DNA of 32,923 nt from an uncultured Clostridia bacterium (lineage in GTDB: Bacteria; Bacillota; Clostridia; Christensenellales; CAG-917), in contig CANQZE010000004.1 of NCBI GenBank assembly GCA_947628255.1, positions 1 through 32,923 on the forward strand. Reading direction: 5' to 3'. A program made the position numbers and the translations under genes. Below, one piece after another: positions 1-9,125 of this stretch. Positions within the stretch are counted from its first letter, which is position 1; each line of letters begins with the position of its first letter. The notes under the pieces were generated by a model that saw nothing but the letters and a program-made list of their open reading frames with translations, did no database searches and was not told the origin of the DNA.

Positions 1-1749
1 GACGATGTTGCCCTTTCTCTTGCTCATCTTGTTGCCGTCCGGCCCGAGGATCGTCCCTTGATGCACGAGCGAGAGGAAAGGTTCGTCAAAATTCAGATAT
101 CCGAGATCTCTTAGGACCTTCGTGAAGAAACGCGCGTACAAAAGATGCATACAGGCGTGTTCCGCTCCGCCGATATACTTGTCCACGGGCAACATCTTGT
201 TGATCCACTCGCTGTCGAACGGAGCGGAGGCGTTTTTGTTGTCGGGATAGCGCAGATAATACCAGCTCGAGCAGACGAAAGTGTCAAGCGTATCCGCGTC
301 TCTGAGCGCGGGTCTGCCGCAAACGGGACACACGGTGTGCATAAACTCCTCGCTCTTTTTGAGAGGAGATTCGCCGTCGGGCGTAAAATTGACGTTTTTG
401 GGCAGCAACACGGGCAGGTCCTTCTCGGGGACGGGCACCGCGCCGCAATGTTCGCAGTGTATGACGGGGATGGGCGCGCCCCAATATCTCTGACGGCTCA
501 CCAGCCAATCGCGCAGGCGGTAGTTTGTCTTGAGACAGCCCTTGCCCTCGCGCTCGAGCTTTTTGAGTATGGCGATCTTGGCGTCCTCGGACTTGAGTCC
601 GTCAAACTCGCCGCTGTTCACAAGCGTGCCGTACTGAGTAAAGGGAAGCGCGTCGTCCTGTCCTTCTTCGCCTTTGATGACTCTCTCGACGGGCAATCCG
701 AGCTTCTTTGCGAAAACATAGTCGCGCTCGTCGTGCGCCGCGACGCCCATAACCGCGCCCGTGCCGTAGCTTGCGATGACATAATCCGCGACGAGGATGG
801 GGACTTCCCTGCCGTTTACGGGATTGATCGCGTACGCGCCCGTAGGAACGCCGGTCTTTTCCCGCGTGGAACTCAATCTGTCGATCTCCGTCGCCGCCGC
901 CGCTTTTGCCTTGTACGCTTCGACTTCCGCCTTATGCTCGGGAGTCGTGAGTTTGTCAACAAGAGGGCTTTCGGGAGCAAGCACGACGTAGGTCACGCCA
1001 AACACGGTGTCCGCGCGCGTCGTGAACACGCGGATCTTCTCCTCGCTGTCCTTGACATCAAAGACGATCTCTCCGCCATAGCTGCGCCCTATCCAATTTT
1101 TCTGCATCAGCTTTGTTTTTTCGGGCCAATCCAGCTTGTCCAATCCGTCGAGAAGCTCGTCCGCATAGGCGGTTATCTTGAAAAACCACTGCGTGAGGTT
1201 TTTGTGCGTGACCTGAGATCCGCACCTCTCGCATACGCCGCCCTGCGCCTGCTCGTTGGCAAGCACCGTATTGCAGGAGGGACACCAATTGACGGGCGCC
1301 TCCTTTTGATAGGCAAGCCCGTGTTTGAAGAGTTGCAAAAACATCCACTGCGTCCACTTGTAATACTCGGGGAGGCAGGTTTTGATCTCATAATCCCAAT
1401 CGTATGTCGCGCCTATGCGCTTGAGTTGCCCTTCCATCGTGGCGATGTTTTTGAGAGTGCTGTCCTCGGGATGTATGCCCGTCTTGATGGCGTAATTTTC
1501 GGCGGGAAGCCCAAAAGCGTCAAAACCCATCGGCTGAAAAACTTCATATCCCTGCATACGCTTGAAGCGCGCGAAAGTGTCCGCGGGTCCGTAGTTGTAC
1601 CAATGCCCCGCGTGAAGGCGCGCGCCGGAGGGATAGGAGAACATCTCGAGACAGTAATACTTTTTGTTCACTCTCTCGCGGTCGAATTTGTAGAGCCCCG
1701 TCTCTTCCCACTTTTTTTGCCACTTTTCTTCGATGCGTTTGAAATCCAT
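1..1749 (-). CDS. leuS: Leucyl-tRNA synthetase, 3' part beyond window edge
   Basis: Minus-strand translation starts [63 protein letters not shown] and reaches [12 protein letters not shown] (KMSKS-type motif) at the window edge. SD-like GGTGG precedes the ATG. It is absent from the ORF track because it runs off the window; the listed + ORF 145..1779 is its antisense. Confidence 0.95.
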   Translation of the reverse strand, partial: MDFKRIEEKWQKKWEETGLYKFDRERVNKKYYCLEMFSYPSGARLHAGHWYNYGPADTFARFKRMQGYEVFQPMGFDAFGLPAENYAIKTGIHPEDSTLKNIATMEGQLKRIGATYDWDYEIKTCLPEYYKWTQWMFLQLFKHGLAYQKEAPVNWCPSCNTVLANEQAQGGVCERCGSQVTHKNLTQWFFKITAYADELLDGLDKLDWPEKTKLMQKNWIGRSYGGEIVFDVKDSEEKIRVFTTRADTVFGVTYVVLAPESPLVDKLTTPEHKAEVEAYKAKAAAATEIDRLSSTREKTGVPTGAYAINPVNGREVPILVADYVIASYGTGAVMGVAAHDERDYVFAKKLGLPVERVIKGEEGQDDALPFTQYGTLVNSGEFDGLKSEDAKIAILKKLEREGKGCLKTNYRLRDWLVSRQRYWGAPIPVIHCEHCGAVPVPEKDLPVLLPKNVNFTPDGESPLKKSEEFMHTVCPVCGRPALRDADTLDTFVCSSWYYLRYPDNKNASAPFDSEWINKMLPVDKYIGGAEHACMHLLYARFFTKVLRDLGYLNFDEPFLSLVHQGTILGPDGNKMSKRKGNIV

Positions 1750-1764
1750 AAGCGTCCACCGATA

Positions 1765-1800
1765 TTGTCTTTGTTATAATAGATTTGTTATAATAGACAA
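1765..1800 (-). promoter_or_regulatory. leuS upstream region with tandem 14-bp repeats carrying -10-like TATAAC/TATAAT
   Basis: TTTGTTATAATAGA occurs twice in tandem (1770-1783, 1784-1797), bounded by TTGTCT...AGACAA. Confidence 0.5.
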
Positions 1801-1913
1801 GTTTAATACAAAAGTTTGTGGCAAGTCAAGAAAAACCTGCTTGTACATATCCATTTTTGCTGTTATAATATCCGCGAGAGGCAAAACGAGCGCGTTTCCC
1901 TCTCGGAGGAGCT

Positions 1914-3263
1914 ATGAAAAAACGCATTTTTATCATTCTTGCCGTCGTCCTTCTTCTTTCGACGCTGACAATAGGGCTGTTCGGGTGCGGCCCCGAAAAG
2001 GCAAGCGACAAAATCGAGCGCGGAGGCATATTGCGCGCGGACGGGAAAAATTTTGTGAACTCAAATGGCGATCTCGTCTCGCTGGCGGGGACGAATCTCG
2101 GCGGTTGGCTGGTGCAGGAAAGCTATCTTGTCCCCACCGACGTCAAAGAGGAATTCGGCCAGATCGATATGCTGCTCGAACTTGCGAACCGCCCCGACTT
2201 CGGCAAGGAAAAAGCGTATCAACTTGTGGACGTCTATGAGGACAATTGGGTGACGGAAGCGGATTTCAAATTTATCGCCGATCTCGGAATGACCTGCGTG
2301 CGCCTGCCCTTCTCATATCTGAACTTATACGATCCCATCTCCTTTGACGAGGCGACGGGGAAATATGTGCGTACGCCCTACTCGGAGCTGGCTCTCAGAC
2401 AAAACGCCTTCGAGAGGCTGGATTGGGCGATCGCAATGGGCAAAAAATACGGACTGTACGTCATTTTGGATATGCACGGCGCGGTCGGCTCCCAAAACGG
2501 CAACGATCACTCCGGAGACATCTCCCTCCACAACGAGGGCGGCTGTCTGTGGGAGCAGAGCGAGCGCGGCGAGATCTGCCGCGAAAAGACGAAAGAGTTG
2601 TGGGTGGAGATCGCAAAACGCTATAAAAGCGAACCCGCCGTCGCTTTTTACGACTTGCTCAACGAACCCGGCGTCAAGGACCAAAACGGCAACCAAAAGA
2701 CGACAAAACAAGTCTGGGACTATTTCGACGAGTTGTTGAAGGCGATCCGCGCGGTGGATCCCGATCACGTCATTTGTATGGAATCCTGCTGGGAAGCGGG
2801 CGATCTGCCCGCCGCCGACGAGTACGGGTGGACAAACGTCGCCTATCAATATCACCACTACAATTGGACGGATTCCCGCGTTTTGAACAAAACCTATTAC
2901 GGCCTCAAACAACTCGGTCTCGACTCGCTCGACGTGCCTGTGTTCATAGGCGAATTCAACGTTTGGGGAGACGCGGGCAGAACTTCAACAAGCACGCAGA
3001 CGGACGAGGACGCGTGGAAATACGTGATACAACTGTATTGCTCCGAAGGTTGGCATTTCACGACGTGGAACTTCAAGTGCGCCTCAACAAATTCAAGTTG
3101 GGGGCTTCTCAACCTCAAGGAAGATATCCGTCAAGCCAACTTCAAAACGGATTCGTTCAAGCAGATCGCCGAAGCGTGGCGCGCGGGCAACTCCTCCAAT
3201 TATAAGGAGAACGAATGGCTCGTCGCGTGCGTCAAACCCTATCTCACCTTCAACGAGGAGTGA
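1914..3263 (+). CDS. Glycoside hydrolase family 5 lipoprotein (cellulase / exo-1,3-beta-glucanase-like)
   Basis: Lipoprotein signal (LLLSTLTIGLFGCG), NLGGWLVQE, VRLPFSYLNLYD, LDMHGAVGSQNG, YDLLNEP and FIGEFNVWG motifs. SD GGAGGAG. Promoter TTGTAC-17-TATAAT upstream. Confidence 0.88.
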   Translation: MKKRIFIILAVVLLLSTLTIGLFGCGPEKASDKIERGGILRADGKNFVNSNGDLVSLAGTNLGGWLVQESYLVPTDVKEEFGQIDMLLELANRPDFGKEKAYQLVDVYEDNWVTEADFKFIADLGMTCVRLPFSYLNLYDPISFDEATGKYVRTPYSELALRQNAFERLDWAIAMGKKYGLYVILDMHGAVGSQNGNDHSGDISLHNEGGCLWEQSERGEICREKTKELWVEIAKRYKSEPAVAFYDLLNEPGVKDQNGNQKTTKQVWDYFDELLKAIRAVDPDHVICMESCWEAGDLPAADEYGWTNVAYQYHHYNWTDSRVLNKTYYGLKQLGLDSLDVPVFIGEFNVWGDAGRTSTSTQTDEDAWKYVIQLYCSEGWHFTTWNFKCASTNSSWGLLNLKEDIRQANFKTDSFKQIAEAWRAGNSSNYKENEWLVACVKPYLTFNEE

Positions 3264-3354
3264 GCCTAAAATCCCCTCTTTGCCCAATCATATGGGCGAC
3301 ATTCGCTTGTGATATGCGAATTTTTGTGATAAACTGACTCTATAGGAGTACGCT

Positions 3355-3963
3355 ATGTTCGTAACATTCGAAGGATCGGAAGGCGTGGGCAAATCCACGC
3401 AACTCCGCCTGCTCAAAGAATATCTCGAAAAGACGGGCCAAAGCGCCGTCTATATCCGCGAGCCGGGTAGCACCGACATCTCGGAACAGATCAGAGGCGT
3501 CATTCTTGACAAATCCAACCGCGCGATGACCTATCAGACGGAAGCTCTGCTCTACGCCGCGAGCCGCGCGCAACTCGTGCGCGAAGTGATAAAGCCCGCG
3601 CTCGCAAGAGGGGAGCTGATCATCTGCGACAGATATCTCGACAGTTCCGTCGCCTATCAGGGATACGGGCGCGAACTCGGCGCGGATTTTGTGAAGGGGA
3701 TCAACGCGTACGCCATCGACGGATGTATGCCCGACGTGACCGTATTTCTCGATCTCCCGCCCAAAAGCAATTGGAGAGGAGACAGGCACGCCGATCGTAT
3801 CGAGGAACAACCCGACGACTTTTTCGAGCGCGTCTACAAGGGCTATCTTGCGGAAATCGCACTTTCACCGTCGCGTTTTGTGCGCATAAAACCCGATTTT
3901 GACAAAAATGTCACTTCAAGGCGCATCATCGAAGCGCTGAAAGAAAGAGGAGCGATCAAGTGA
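3355..3963 (+). CDS. tmk: Thymidylate kinase
   Basis: FVTFEGSEGVGKSTQ P-loop, DRYLDSSVAYQGYGR motif. SD AGGAG. Confidence 0.95.
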   Translation: MFVTFEGSEGVGKSTQLRLLKEYLEKTGQSAVYIREPGSTDISEQIRGVILDKSNRAMTYQTEALLYAASRAQLVREVIKPALARGELIICDRYLDSSVAYQGYGRELGADFVKGINAYAIDGCMPDVTVFLDLPPKSNWRGDRHADRIEEQPDDFFERVYKGYLAEIALSPSRFVRIKPDFDKNVTSRRIIEALKERGAIK

Positions 3964-4937
3964 GCGAACTGCAATTCGAAAAGAGCTTGAGAGGATCGCG
4001 CGCATATGAAATTATGCTCGCGGACATCCGCAAAGGTCTTGGCCACGCCTACCGCATCGTGAGCGCGGACGACGATCTTGCGGACAGCTTTTTTTCGCTT
4101 GTCGCCGCCACCGTGTTCTGCCAAAGCGGGGACGCGTGCCTGAATTGCGCGGAGTGTCGCAAGGTCCTTCATCTGAGCCATCCCGACGTCATCCACGTCA
4201 ACCGCGAGCGCGACGCCATCAAGCGCGAGACGATCGTCGACCTCATAGACTCCGTGGAGATCCGCGGGATGAGCGGCAAAAAACTGTATATCATCCATCG
4301 CGCCGATCTTATGAACCTGACGGCGCAAAACAAATTGCTCAAAACTCTCGAGGAGCCGCCCGAAGGCGTCACTTTCTTGCTCGGCACGGCAAACGAGATG
4401 AGCTTGCTCGAGACTGTGCGGTCGAGGACGCGCGCAGTGTATCTCGACAGCTTTGACGAGAGATCCATCTATGACGAGCTTATCGCCCTCGGCAAGGACG
4501 AGCGCCAAGCCGCCGTCGCCGCCGCCTGCTCGGACGGAATGCCCGGCAAGGCGTTGCTCATCGCGGATTCGGCTCAATACGTCGGCTATTTTGACGCCGC
4601 CACCGCCCTGCTCGCCCGTCTCAACAAAAGTTCGGACATAGTGGAGCTTTCTCCCGCGGTGCAGGCGGTCGATGACTTTGACGAGTTTTTGAACGTCCTG
4701 TCCATAATAATCAGAGATATGATGGTGTACAAGCACGACCCCTCTCTAGCGCCGTCTGGCGAACTTGCGGGCGACATCGCGTCGCTCGGCGCAAAATACA
4801 GCGACCGCGCGCTTGCAGAGATCGTGTTGCTCATCAATCTCGCGCGCAAAAAACGCAGCCTCAACGTCAATTTGCAGGCTACGGTAGACTCTCTTCTCTT
4901 TTCTATGTTGGAGGTAAAGCATAAATGGCAACAATAG
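3960..4937 (+). CDS. holB: DNA polymerase III subunit delta'
   Basis: GTG start overlapping the tmk stop. CLNCAECRKVLHLSHPDV zinc motif and KKLYIIHRADLMNLTAQNKLLKTLEEPPEGVTFLL, typical of delta'/DnaX-like clamp loader. Confidence 0.92.
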   Translation: MSELQFEKSLRGSRAYEIMLADIRKGLGHAYRIVSADDDLADSFFSLVAATVFCQSGDACLNCAECRKVLHLSHPDVIHVNRERDAIKRETIVDLIDSVEIRGMSGKKLYIIHRADLMNLTAQNKLLKTLEEPPEGVTFLLGTANEMSLLETVRSRTRAVYLDSFDERSIYDELIALGKDERQAAVAAACSDGMPGKALLIADSAQYVGYFDAATALLARLNKSSDIVELSPAVQAVDDFDEFLNVLSIIIRDMMVYKHDPSLAPSGELAGDIASLGAKYSDRALAEIVLLINLARKKRSLNVNLQATVDSLLFSMLEVKHKWQQ

Positions 4938-5779
4938 TCGGTATCAAATTCAGAAGTTCCGCCAAGGTCTATTATTTTGACCCCGCGGGCATAGATTTTT
5001 CCGCGGACGACGGCGTCATCGTCGAGACTCCGCGCGGGTTGGAGTACGCCTACGTCGTGCTTTCAAACAGGGAAGTCGATGACGGCGAGATCGTCCAACC
5101 TCTCAAGCCCGTCGTGCGCAAGGCGACCCCCGAGGACAACGCTCAGATGCAAAAGAACCTTTCGGACAAGGAAGGCGCCCTCAAAATTATGCGCGAGAAA
5201 GTCGCCGAGATGAACATTCCTATGAAACTTGTGGACGCGGAGTACACTTTTGACCGCTCCAAGCTCATCTTCTATTTCACCGCGGACGGCAGAGTGGATT
5301 TCCGCGAGCTTGTGCGCGTGCTTGCGTCCATATTCAAGACTCGCATCGACCTGAGGCAAATATACGAGCGCGACGACATCAAGATGCGCGGAGCGCTCGC
5401 GCCCTGCGGCCGTCCCTGCTGTTGCACCACACACCTTCCCGATTTTGAAAAGGTGTCCATCAAAATGGCAAAAATACAAGGGCTGTCCCTCAATCCTCAA
5501 AAGATCAACGGCGTGTGCGGCAGGCTGATGTGTTGCCTCAAATACGAAAACGATTATTATTCTCAAACCTTCAAACTTATGCCGAAAGTCGGCAGCAAGG
5601 TCCACACTCCCGACGGCGAAGGCGTCGTGGAATCCAACGATCTGCTCAAACAGACCGCCCGCGTCAAAGTTATGCTTCGGGACGGCTCGTTTGACATCAA
5701 AACCTATTCCATCGACGATATGCACATCGGCGAGCGGCAGTCCACGGCGGAGATCGACGCGATGCCCGACGAGGAATAA
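4925..5779 (+). CDS. ricT: PSP1-domain protein RicT/YaaT
   Basis: RPCCCTTHLPDFEKVSIKMAKIQGLSLNPQKINGVCGRLMCCLKYE Cys signature of the RicT/YaaT family. Gene order tmk-holB-ricT matches other Firmicutes. Confidence 0.93.
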   Translation: MATIVGIKFRSSAKVYYFDPAGIDFSADDGVIVETPRGLEYAYVVLSNREVDDGEIVQPLKPVVRKATPEDNAQMQKNLSDKEGALKIMREKVAEMNIPMKLVDAEYTFDRSKLIFYFTADGRVDFRELVRVLASIFKTRIDLRQIYERDDIKMRGALAPCGRPCCCTTHLPDFEKVSIKMAKIQGLSLNPQKINGVCGRLMCCLKYENDYYSQTFKLMPKVGSKVHTPDGEGVVESNDLLKQTARVKVMLRDGSFDIKTYSIDDMHIGERQSTAEIDAMPDEE

Positions 5780-5799
5780 TTTTCAAACGATCAAAAATT

Positions 5800-5837
5800 A
5801 CGGCGCGGCAAAATTGCCGCGCCGTTTGTCTTTTTTC
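5800..5837 (+). terminator. Rho-independent terminator after ricT
   Basis: ACGGCGCGGCAAAATTGCCGCGCCGT followed by TTGTCTTTTTTC. Confidence 0.85.
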
Positions 5838-5844
5838 GTACTCT

Positions 5845-6447
5845 TCATATTTCGCTATGTACTTCTTCCCTGCTCCAACATCGAAAACAGCCGTGCTTGC
5901 CGTATGTACCCAAAACGATTCCCGCAAGATTGCAACAGCCCACTTGCTCGAACCCCAGCTTCTCGTACATCCGCGCGTTTTTCAAGGACAGCGTCAAAAT
6001 TTTTGCGTCTATCTGTTTGAGGCATTTGCTCGCGCCGCCCACGACGCAACAACCCGCGAGCGAACACATCGCATAGCAAAACCACGCCTCGTCCGAGGGC
6101 TTGTAGCAGGCGAGATACACAAGTTCGCCGCCGTGATACAGCCCGACCGCCCTGTGCGAGTAAAATCCGCCGAGATACAGCAGCGAGATGAACTCCCCAA
6201 ACATATGATTGCGTTTGAGAAAATCCGCCGCCTCTCTCTTGTCGCAGACGTCCTTAAGCTCGCACTTCCTCGCGAATATCCTCTGTTCCGCCTCGTTTGA
6301 ATCGTACGCTCTCTTGCCGCGCGCGATCCTAACGTCCACCGCAAATTGCCTCGCGATGAGAAACATCCAAAGCGGCAAAGTCGCCGCGACGCACAGCGCG
6401 AAAACGGGATACAAAAAATATGTCCATCTGTTGTGTTTTGTCCGCAT
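5845..6447 (-). CDS. Membrane-anchored protein with a GNAT-like domain resembling phage/HNH-associated proteins
   Basis: N-terminal TM segment (WTYFLYPVFALCVAATLPLWMFLIA), then FLKRNHMFGEF...VGLYHGGELVYLACY...CVVGGASKCLKQ...LKNARMYEKLGFEQVG. Starts 7 bp after the upstream glycosyltransferase stop. Confidence 0.6.
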   Translation of the reverse strand: MRTKHNRWTYFLYPVFALCVAATLPLWMFLIARQFAVDVRIARGKRAYDSNEAEQRIFARKCELKDVCDKREAADFLKRNHMFGEFISLLYLGGFYSHRAVGLYHGGELVYLACYKPSDEAWFCYAMCSLAGCCVVGGASKCLKQIDAKILTLSLKNARMYEKLGFEQVGCCNLAGIVLGTYGKHGCFRCWSREEVHSEI

Positions 6448-6454
6448 TGCCCCT

Positions 6455-7591
6455 TTATGCCTTCGAATTGGCTATCTTAAGTATCATTTTGTCCATTTGC
6501 CGCATACATTCGTCCACATATCCGATGTTTTTGGCAAGCGTCTTTTGCACGATCTTTTCCCGAAGTTCTTTGTTGTCGAGAAGGTCGTCCAACTTTCTTG
6601 CAAGCTGTTCGCTGTCCTCGTTTTCAAAGAGGCAGGCGTCGTCGACGGCAAAGTCGTAGGTGGCGCTCAACGGGGAGTCGGACACCACGGTCGGCACGCC
6701 GCATTTCATCGCCTCGAGGCAAGCTATGCCCTCGAGTTCGATGCGCGCGGGATGGACGTATATGTCCGTGCAATTCAAAAGTTTTGCCATCTCCTCGCGG
6801 GTGAAAACCTTGAACACGGGCGGATTTGTCAACCCGCGGGAGATCTTTTTGTAGCGTTTTTCTCTCGCGCCCTGCCCCGCGAAAACCAGTTGTATCTCGC
6901 TCTCGTGCTTTGATTTGGAAACGGCTTTGATGAGGACCTCCTGCGCCTTTTCACGCGAATATCTGCCCGTGGAAGTTATGATATATTTCCCCTTCGCCGC
7001 TTCGGGGCGCTCGACGTCCGCCTTTGCGAAGATCTCGTTCGCGCCGTTTGAAATGACATAACCGGGCGTACTCTTGCCCACGCACAGCTCGAAGTGATAG
7101 CGGATGAAAGAGGTCGGATAGTGTATGCCGTCCACCTTGCTGTACAGCTTGTTGTAGAAATGCCTGTAGATGTGCGCGTTGAGCGCCCTGCACTTGTAAC
7201 CGCCGAGATACGCCGTGATGTTTTCCGCCATAACGTGAAATCCCGCCGAGATGGGAATGCCGTGCCGTTTGGCGTAATCCGCCGCATAGATCGCAAGTTT
7301 GAAAGGCGTTATGCAATGGATGTAGTCCACGCCTTCGAGCGCCTTGGCGAGCGTCGCGCGCGAACACTTGCTGAGAGTCACGCCGACTTTTTTGACATAT
7401 CTGTCTATCGCCGCGCCGAGATGAAGCTCCGGCAACACAAAATAATCGCTGTCGCCTATCTTGCGCTGATCGGGACAGATGACAAACGCTTCGTGCCCCT
7501 GCTTTTTGAGGTGTTTCAACAGATTGTAAGTGACGACAAACGTGCCGTTGCTGCCGCCGCCGAGCAAATCATTGATGATCGCGATCTTCAT
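6455..7591 (-). CDS. Glycosyltransferase family 4 (diacylglycerol glycosyltransferase-like)
   Basis: MKIAIINDLLGGGSNGTFVVTYNLLKHLKKQGHEA N-terminus, ISAGFHVMAENITAYLG, VHPARIELEGIACLEAMKCGVPTVVSDSPLSAT C-terminal GT-B signature. Confidence 0.85.
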   Translation of the reverse strand: MKIAIINDLLGGGSNGTFVVTYNLLKHLKKQGHEAFVICPDQRKIGDSDYFVLPELHLGAAIDRYVKKVGVTLSKCSRATLAKALEGVDYIHCITPFKLAIYAADYAKRHGIPISAGFHVMAENITAYLGGYKCRALNAHIYRHFYNKLYSKVDGIHYPTSFIRYHFELCVGKSTPGYVISNGANEIFAKADVERPEAAKGKYIITSTGRYSREKAQEVLIKAVSKSKHESEIQLVFAGQGAREKRYKKISRGLTNPPVFKVFTREEMAKLLNCTDIYVHPARIELEGIACLEAMKCGVPTVVSDSPLSATYDFAVDDACLFENEDSEQLARKLDDLLDNKELREKIVQKTLAKNIGYVDECMRQMDKMILKIANSKA

Positions 7592-8281
7592 TTAGATCTC
7601 TTCCTCCTCTGTTTGATCTCGGACGCCCGCGCCGTTCTGGGGCGCGTCGCCGCACGCCGAGAGGACGCCTCCCGCCTCTTCGACATTCAAAGTCGCTTTT
7701 TCTTCCCGCGTCGCAAGCGCCGCGTGTCTCGCCTTGAATTTGTACACGACGGACAACCTGTAGCGATTGTAGCGCTGTATCATACACGGCAAAATGTTGA
7801 TGAAAAAGTTGACCGCAAGCATAGGCGCGACAAAATACCAATCCGAAATCGGGTAAAGCGCCAAAAAACAAAACGCCAACAACGCGCCGCTCAGATGCAG
7901 AGCCTCGCCCTGACACGTCTCGCGCAAAAATCGCTCAAGATATTCAAGCTCCGTCGATTTCAAGTTCTTTTTTGAAAATCCCGCCGACGCGCCCAGATCG
8001 GGGACAGCCTTGTCCTTCCACTTTTTTATGCCGAGTTTTTCATAAAATTTTACTTCTTTTTTACTTACGAGAAGAGGCTTTTTGTCATAACGCCATACGT
8101 TTTGAGGCATAAGCCTTATCAAAATATCCAAGACGCCAAGCAACAGTCCGCAAAACACCGCCAAAAACAGCGGCGCGCATATCGCGTATGCCAATGAGAC
8201 GGATCCCACAACAAAATGCACCGTCAGCGTCGCGCCTTCGGCGAGCAAAATCGCAGTTCCGATCACTATCGCATACACCAT
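7592..8281 (-). CDS. Integral membrane protein, glycosyl-4,4'-diaponeurosporenoate acyltransferase (CrtO)-like
   Basis: Motifs KFYEKLGIKKWKDKAVPDLG and NILPCMIQRYNRYRL recalled as typical of CrtO-type acyltransferases. Stop TAA directly abuts the ATG of the GT4 gene. Confidence 0.6.
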   Translation of the reverse strand: MVYAIVIGTAILLAEGATLTVHFVVGSVSLAYAICAPLFLAVFCGLLLGVLDILIRLMPQNVWRYDKKPLLVSKKEVKFYEKLGIKKWKDKAVPDLGASAGFSKKNLKSTELEYLERFLRETCQGEALHLSGALLAFCFLALYPISDWYFVAPMLAVNFFINILPCMIQRYNRYRLSVVYKFKARHAALATREEKATLNVEEAGGVLSACGDAPQNGAGVRDQTEEEEI

Positions 8282-8297
8282 AACTCGCTACGTTTGA

Positions 8298-8426
8298 TCA
8301 ATTTGCCTGCGCTTTCTTGCCTATCATCCCAAAAACGGACAACAAAAACGCCGTGAACAGCCCCACAAAGGCGGCGCCGCCCACGATCAACGCCAAAACG
8401 CCGAAAACGATCTCAACAAACAACAT
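8298..8426 (-). CDS. Small single-pass membrane protein (42 aa)
   Basis: Reads MLFVEIVFGVLALIVGGAAFVGLFTAFLLSVFGMIGKKAQAN*. SD AGAGGTG 4 nt before the ATG. Ends 16 bp before the next minus-strand CDS. Below the ORF-track cut-off. Confidence 0.65.
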   Translation of the reverse strand: MLFVEIVFGVLALIVGGAAFVGLFTAFLLSVFGMIGKKAQAN

Positions 8427-8610
8427 ACGCACCTCTTTTGCGGCAAATTCGCCTTGGCTCGCGCCGCAGATCTACGCGCGGGAGCGCGTCTGCCGCTCGG
8501 CGCAAACAGACAAAAAATCGCATACAAATCGCCCTTTTGCCGCGCTTCACCGCCGTAAACGCTCTCCCATTTGACATTTTTCGCTAACATTCTAACTTGT
8601 TTGCGTTAAT

Positions 8611-8660
8611 TTGTCAATGTTTTTGCGTTATGTAAATAACGAAATTGCGTTATACAATAA
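8611..8660 (+). promoter_or_regulatory. Promoter/operator region of XRE regulator
   Basis: TTGTCA at 8611, perfect inverted repeat CGTTAT-GTAA-ATAACG (8626-8641) and recurring TTGCGTTA motifs. Confidence 0.45.
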
Positions 8661-8676
8661 AATTGTCGAGGCGCTT

Positions 8677-8973
8677 ATGAATATTATTGACAGAATAAAC
8701 GAATTAAGACTGAGCAGAGGTTGGTCAGTAAACAACCTCGCTATGGAAGCGGGAATCACGCAATCCACGCTGAATTCCGTGATGTCGCGCGGCACCGCTC
8801 CCAAAATAGACACTCTGCAGAGCGTCTGCAACGCGTTTGGCATTTCTCTGGCTCAATTTTTCCTCGAAGATGAAAATATGGAATTGCTCAACGACAGCGA
8901 GCGATTGCTGGTCAACTCTTTCCGCAAACTTCCCAAAGACAAACAGACAGCGCTTTTGGACCTTTTGGCTTGA
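8677..8973 (+). CDS. XRE-family HTH transcriptional regulator
   Basis: Translation from ATG 8677: MNIIDRINELRLSRGWSVNNLAMEAGITQSTLNSVMSRGTAPKIDTLQSVCNAFGISLAQFFLEDE. The ORF-track start at 8611 is a TTG inside the promoter; GAGG lies upstream of 8677. Confidence 0.85.
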   Translation: MNIIDRINELRLSRGWSVNNLAMEAGITQSTLNSVMSRGTAPKIDTLQSVCNAFGISLAQFFLEDENMELLNDSERLLVNSFRKLPKDKQTALLDLLA

Positions 8974-9055
8974 TTTTTTCCTGTAATACAAAATGTTTTC
9001 GCGGCGACTTAGATGACCGCTTTGAACAAAAAAACCGCGATATTTGGAAGAGAAA

Positions 9056-9113
9056 AGAAAAAAACCTCCCGCCGCGCGAGCGTACGGGTATGTGTGCTCA
9101 CGCTCGCGGGAGG
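9056..9113 (-). terminator. Rho-independent terminator of the GH13 gene
   Basis: Minus strand CCTCCCGCGAGCGT...ACGCTCGCGCGGCGGGAGG followed by TTTTTTTC. Confidence 0.85.
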
Positions 9114-9125
9114 ATTTTGACGATG

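Noticed and set aside
145-1779. 544-aa + strand ORF
   Set aside because: Exact antisense of leuS; the minus-strand reading gives clear LeuRS motifs. Long antisense ORFs are expected in high-GC codon usage.
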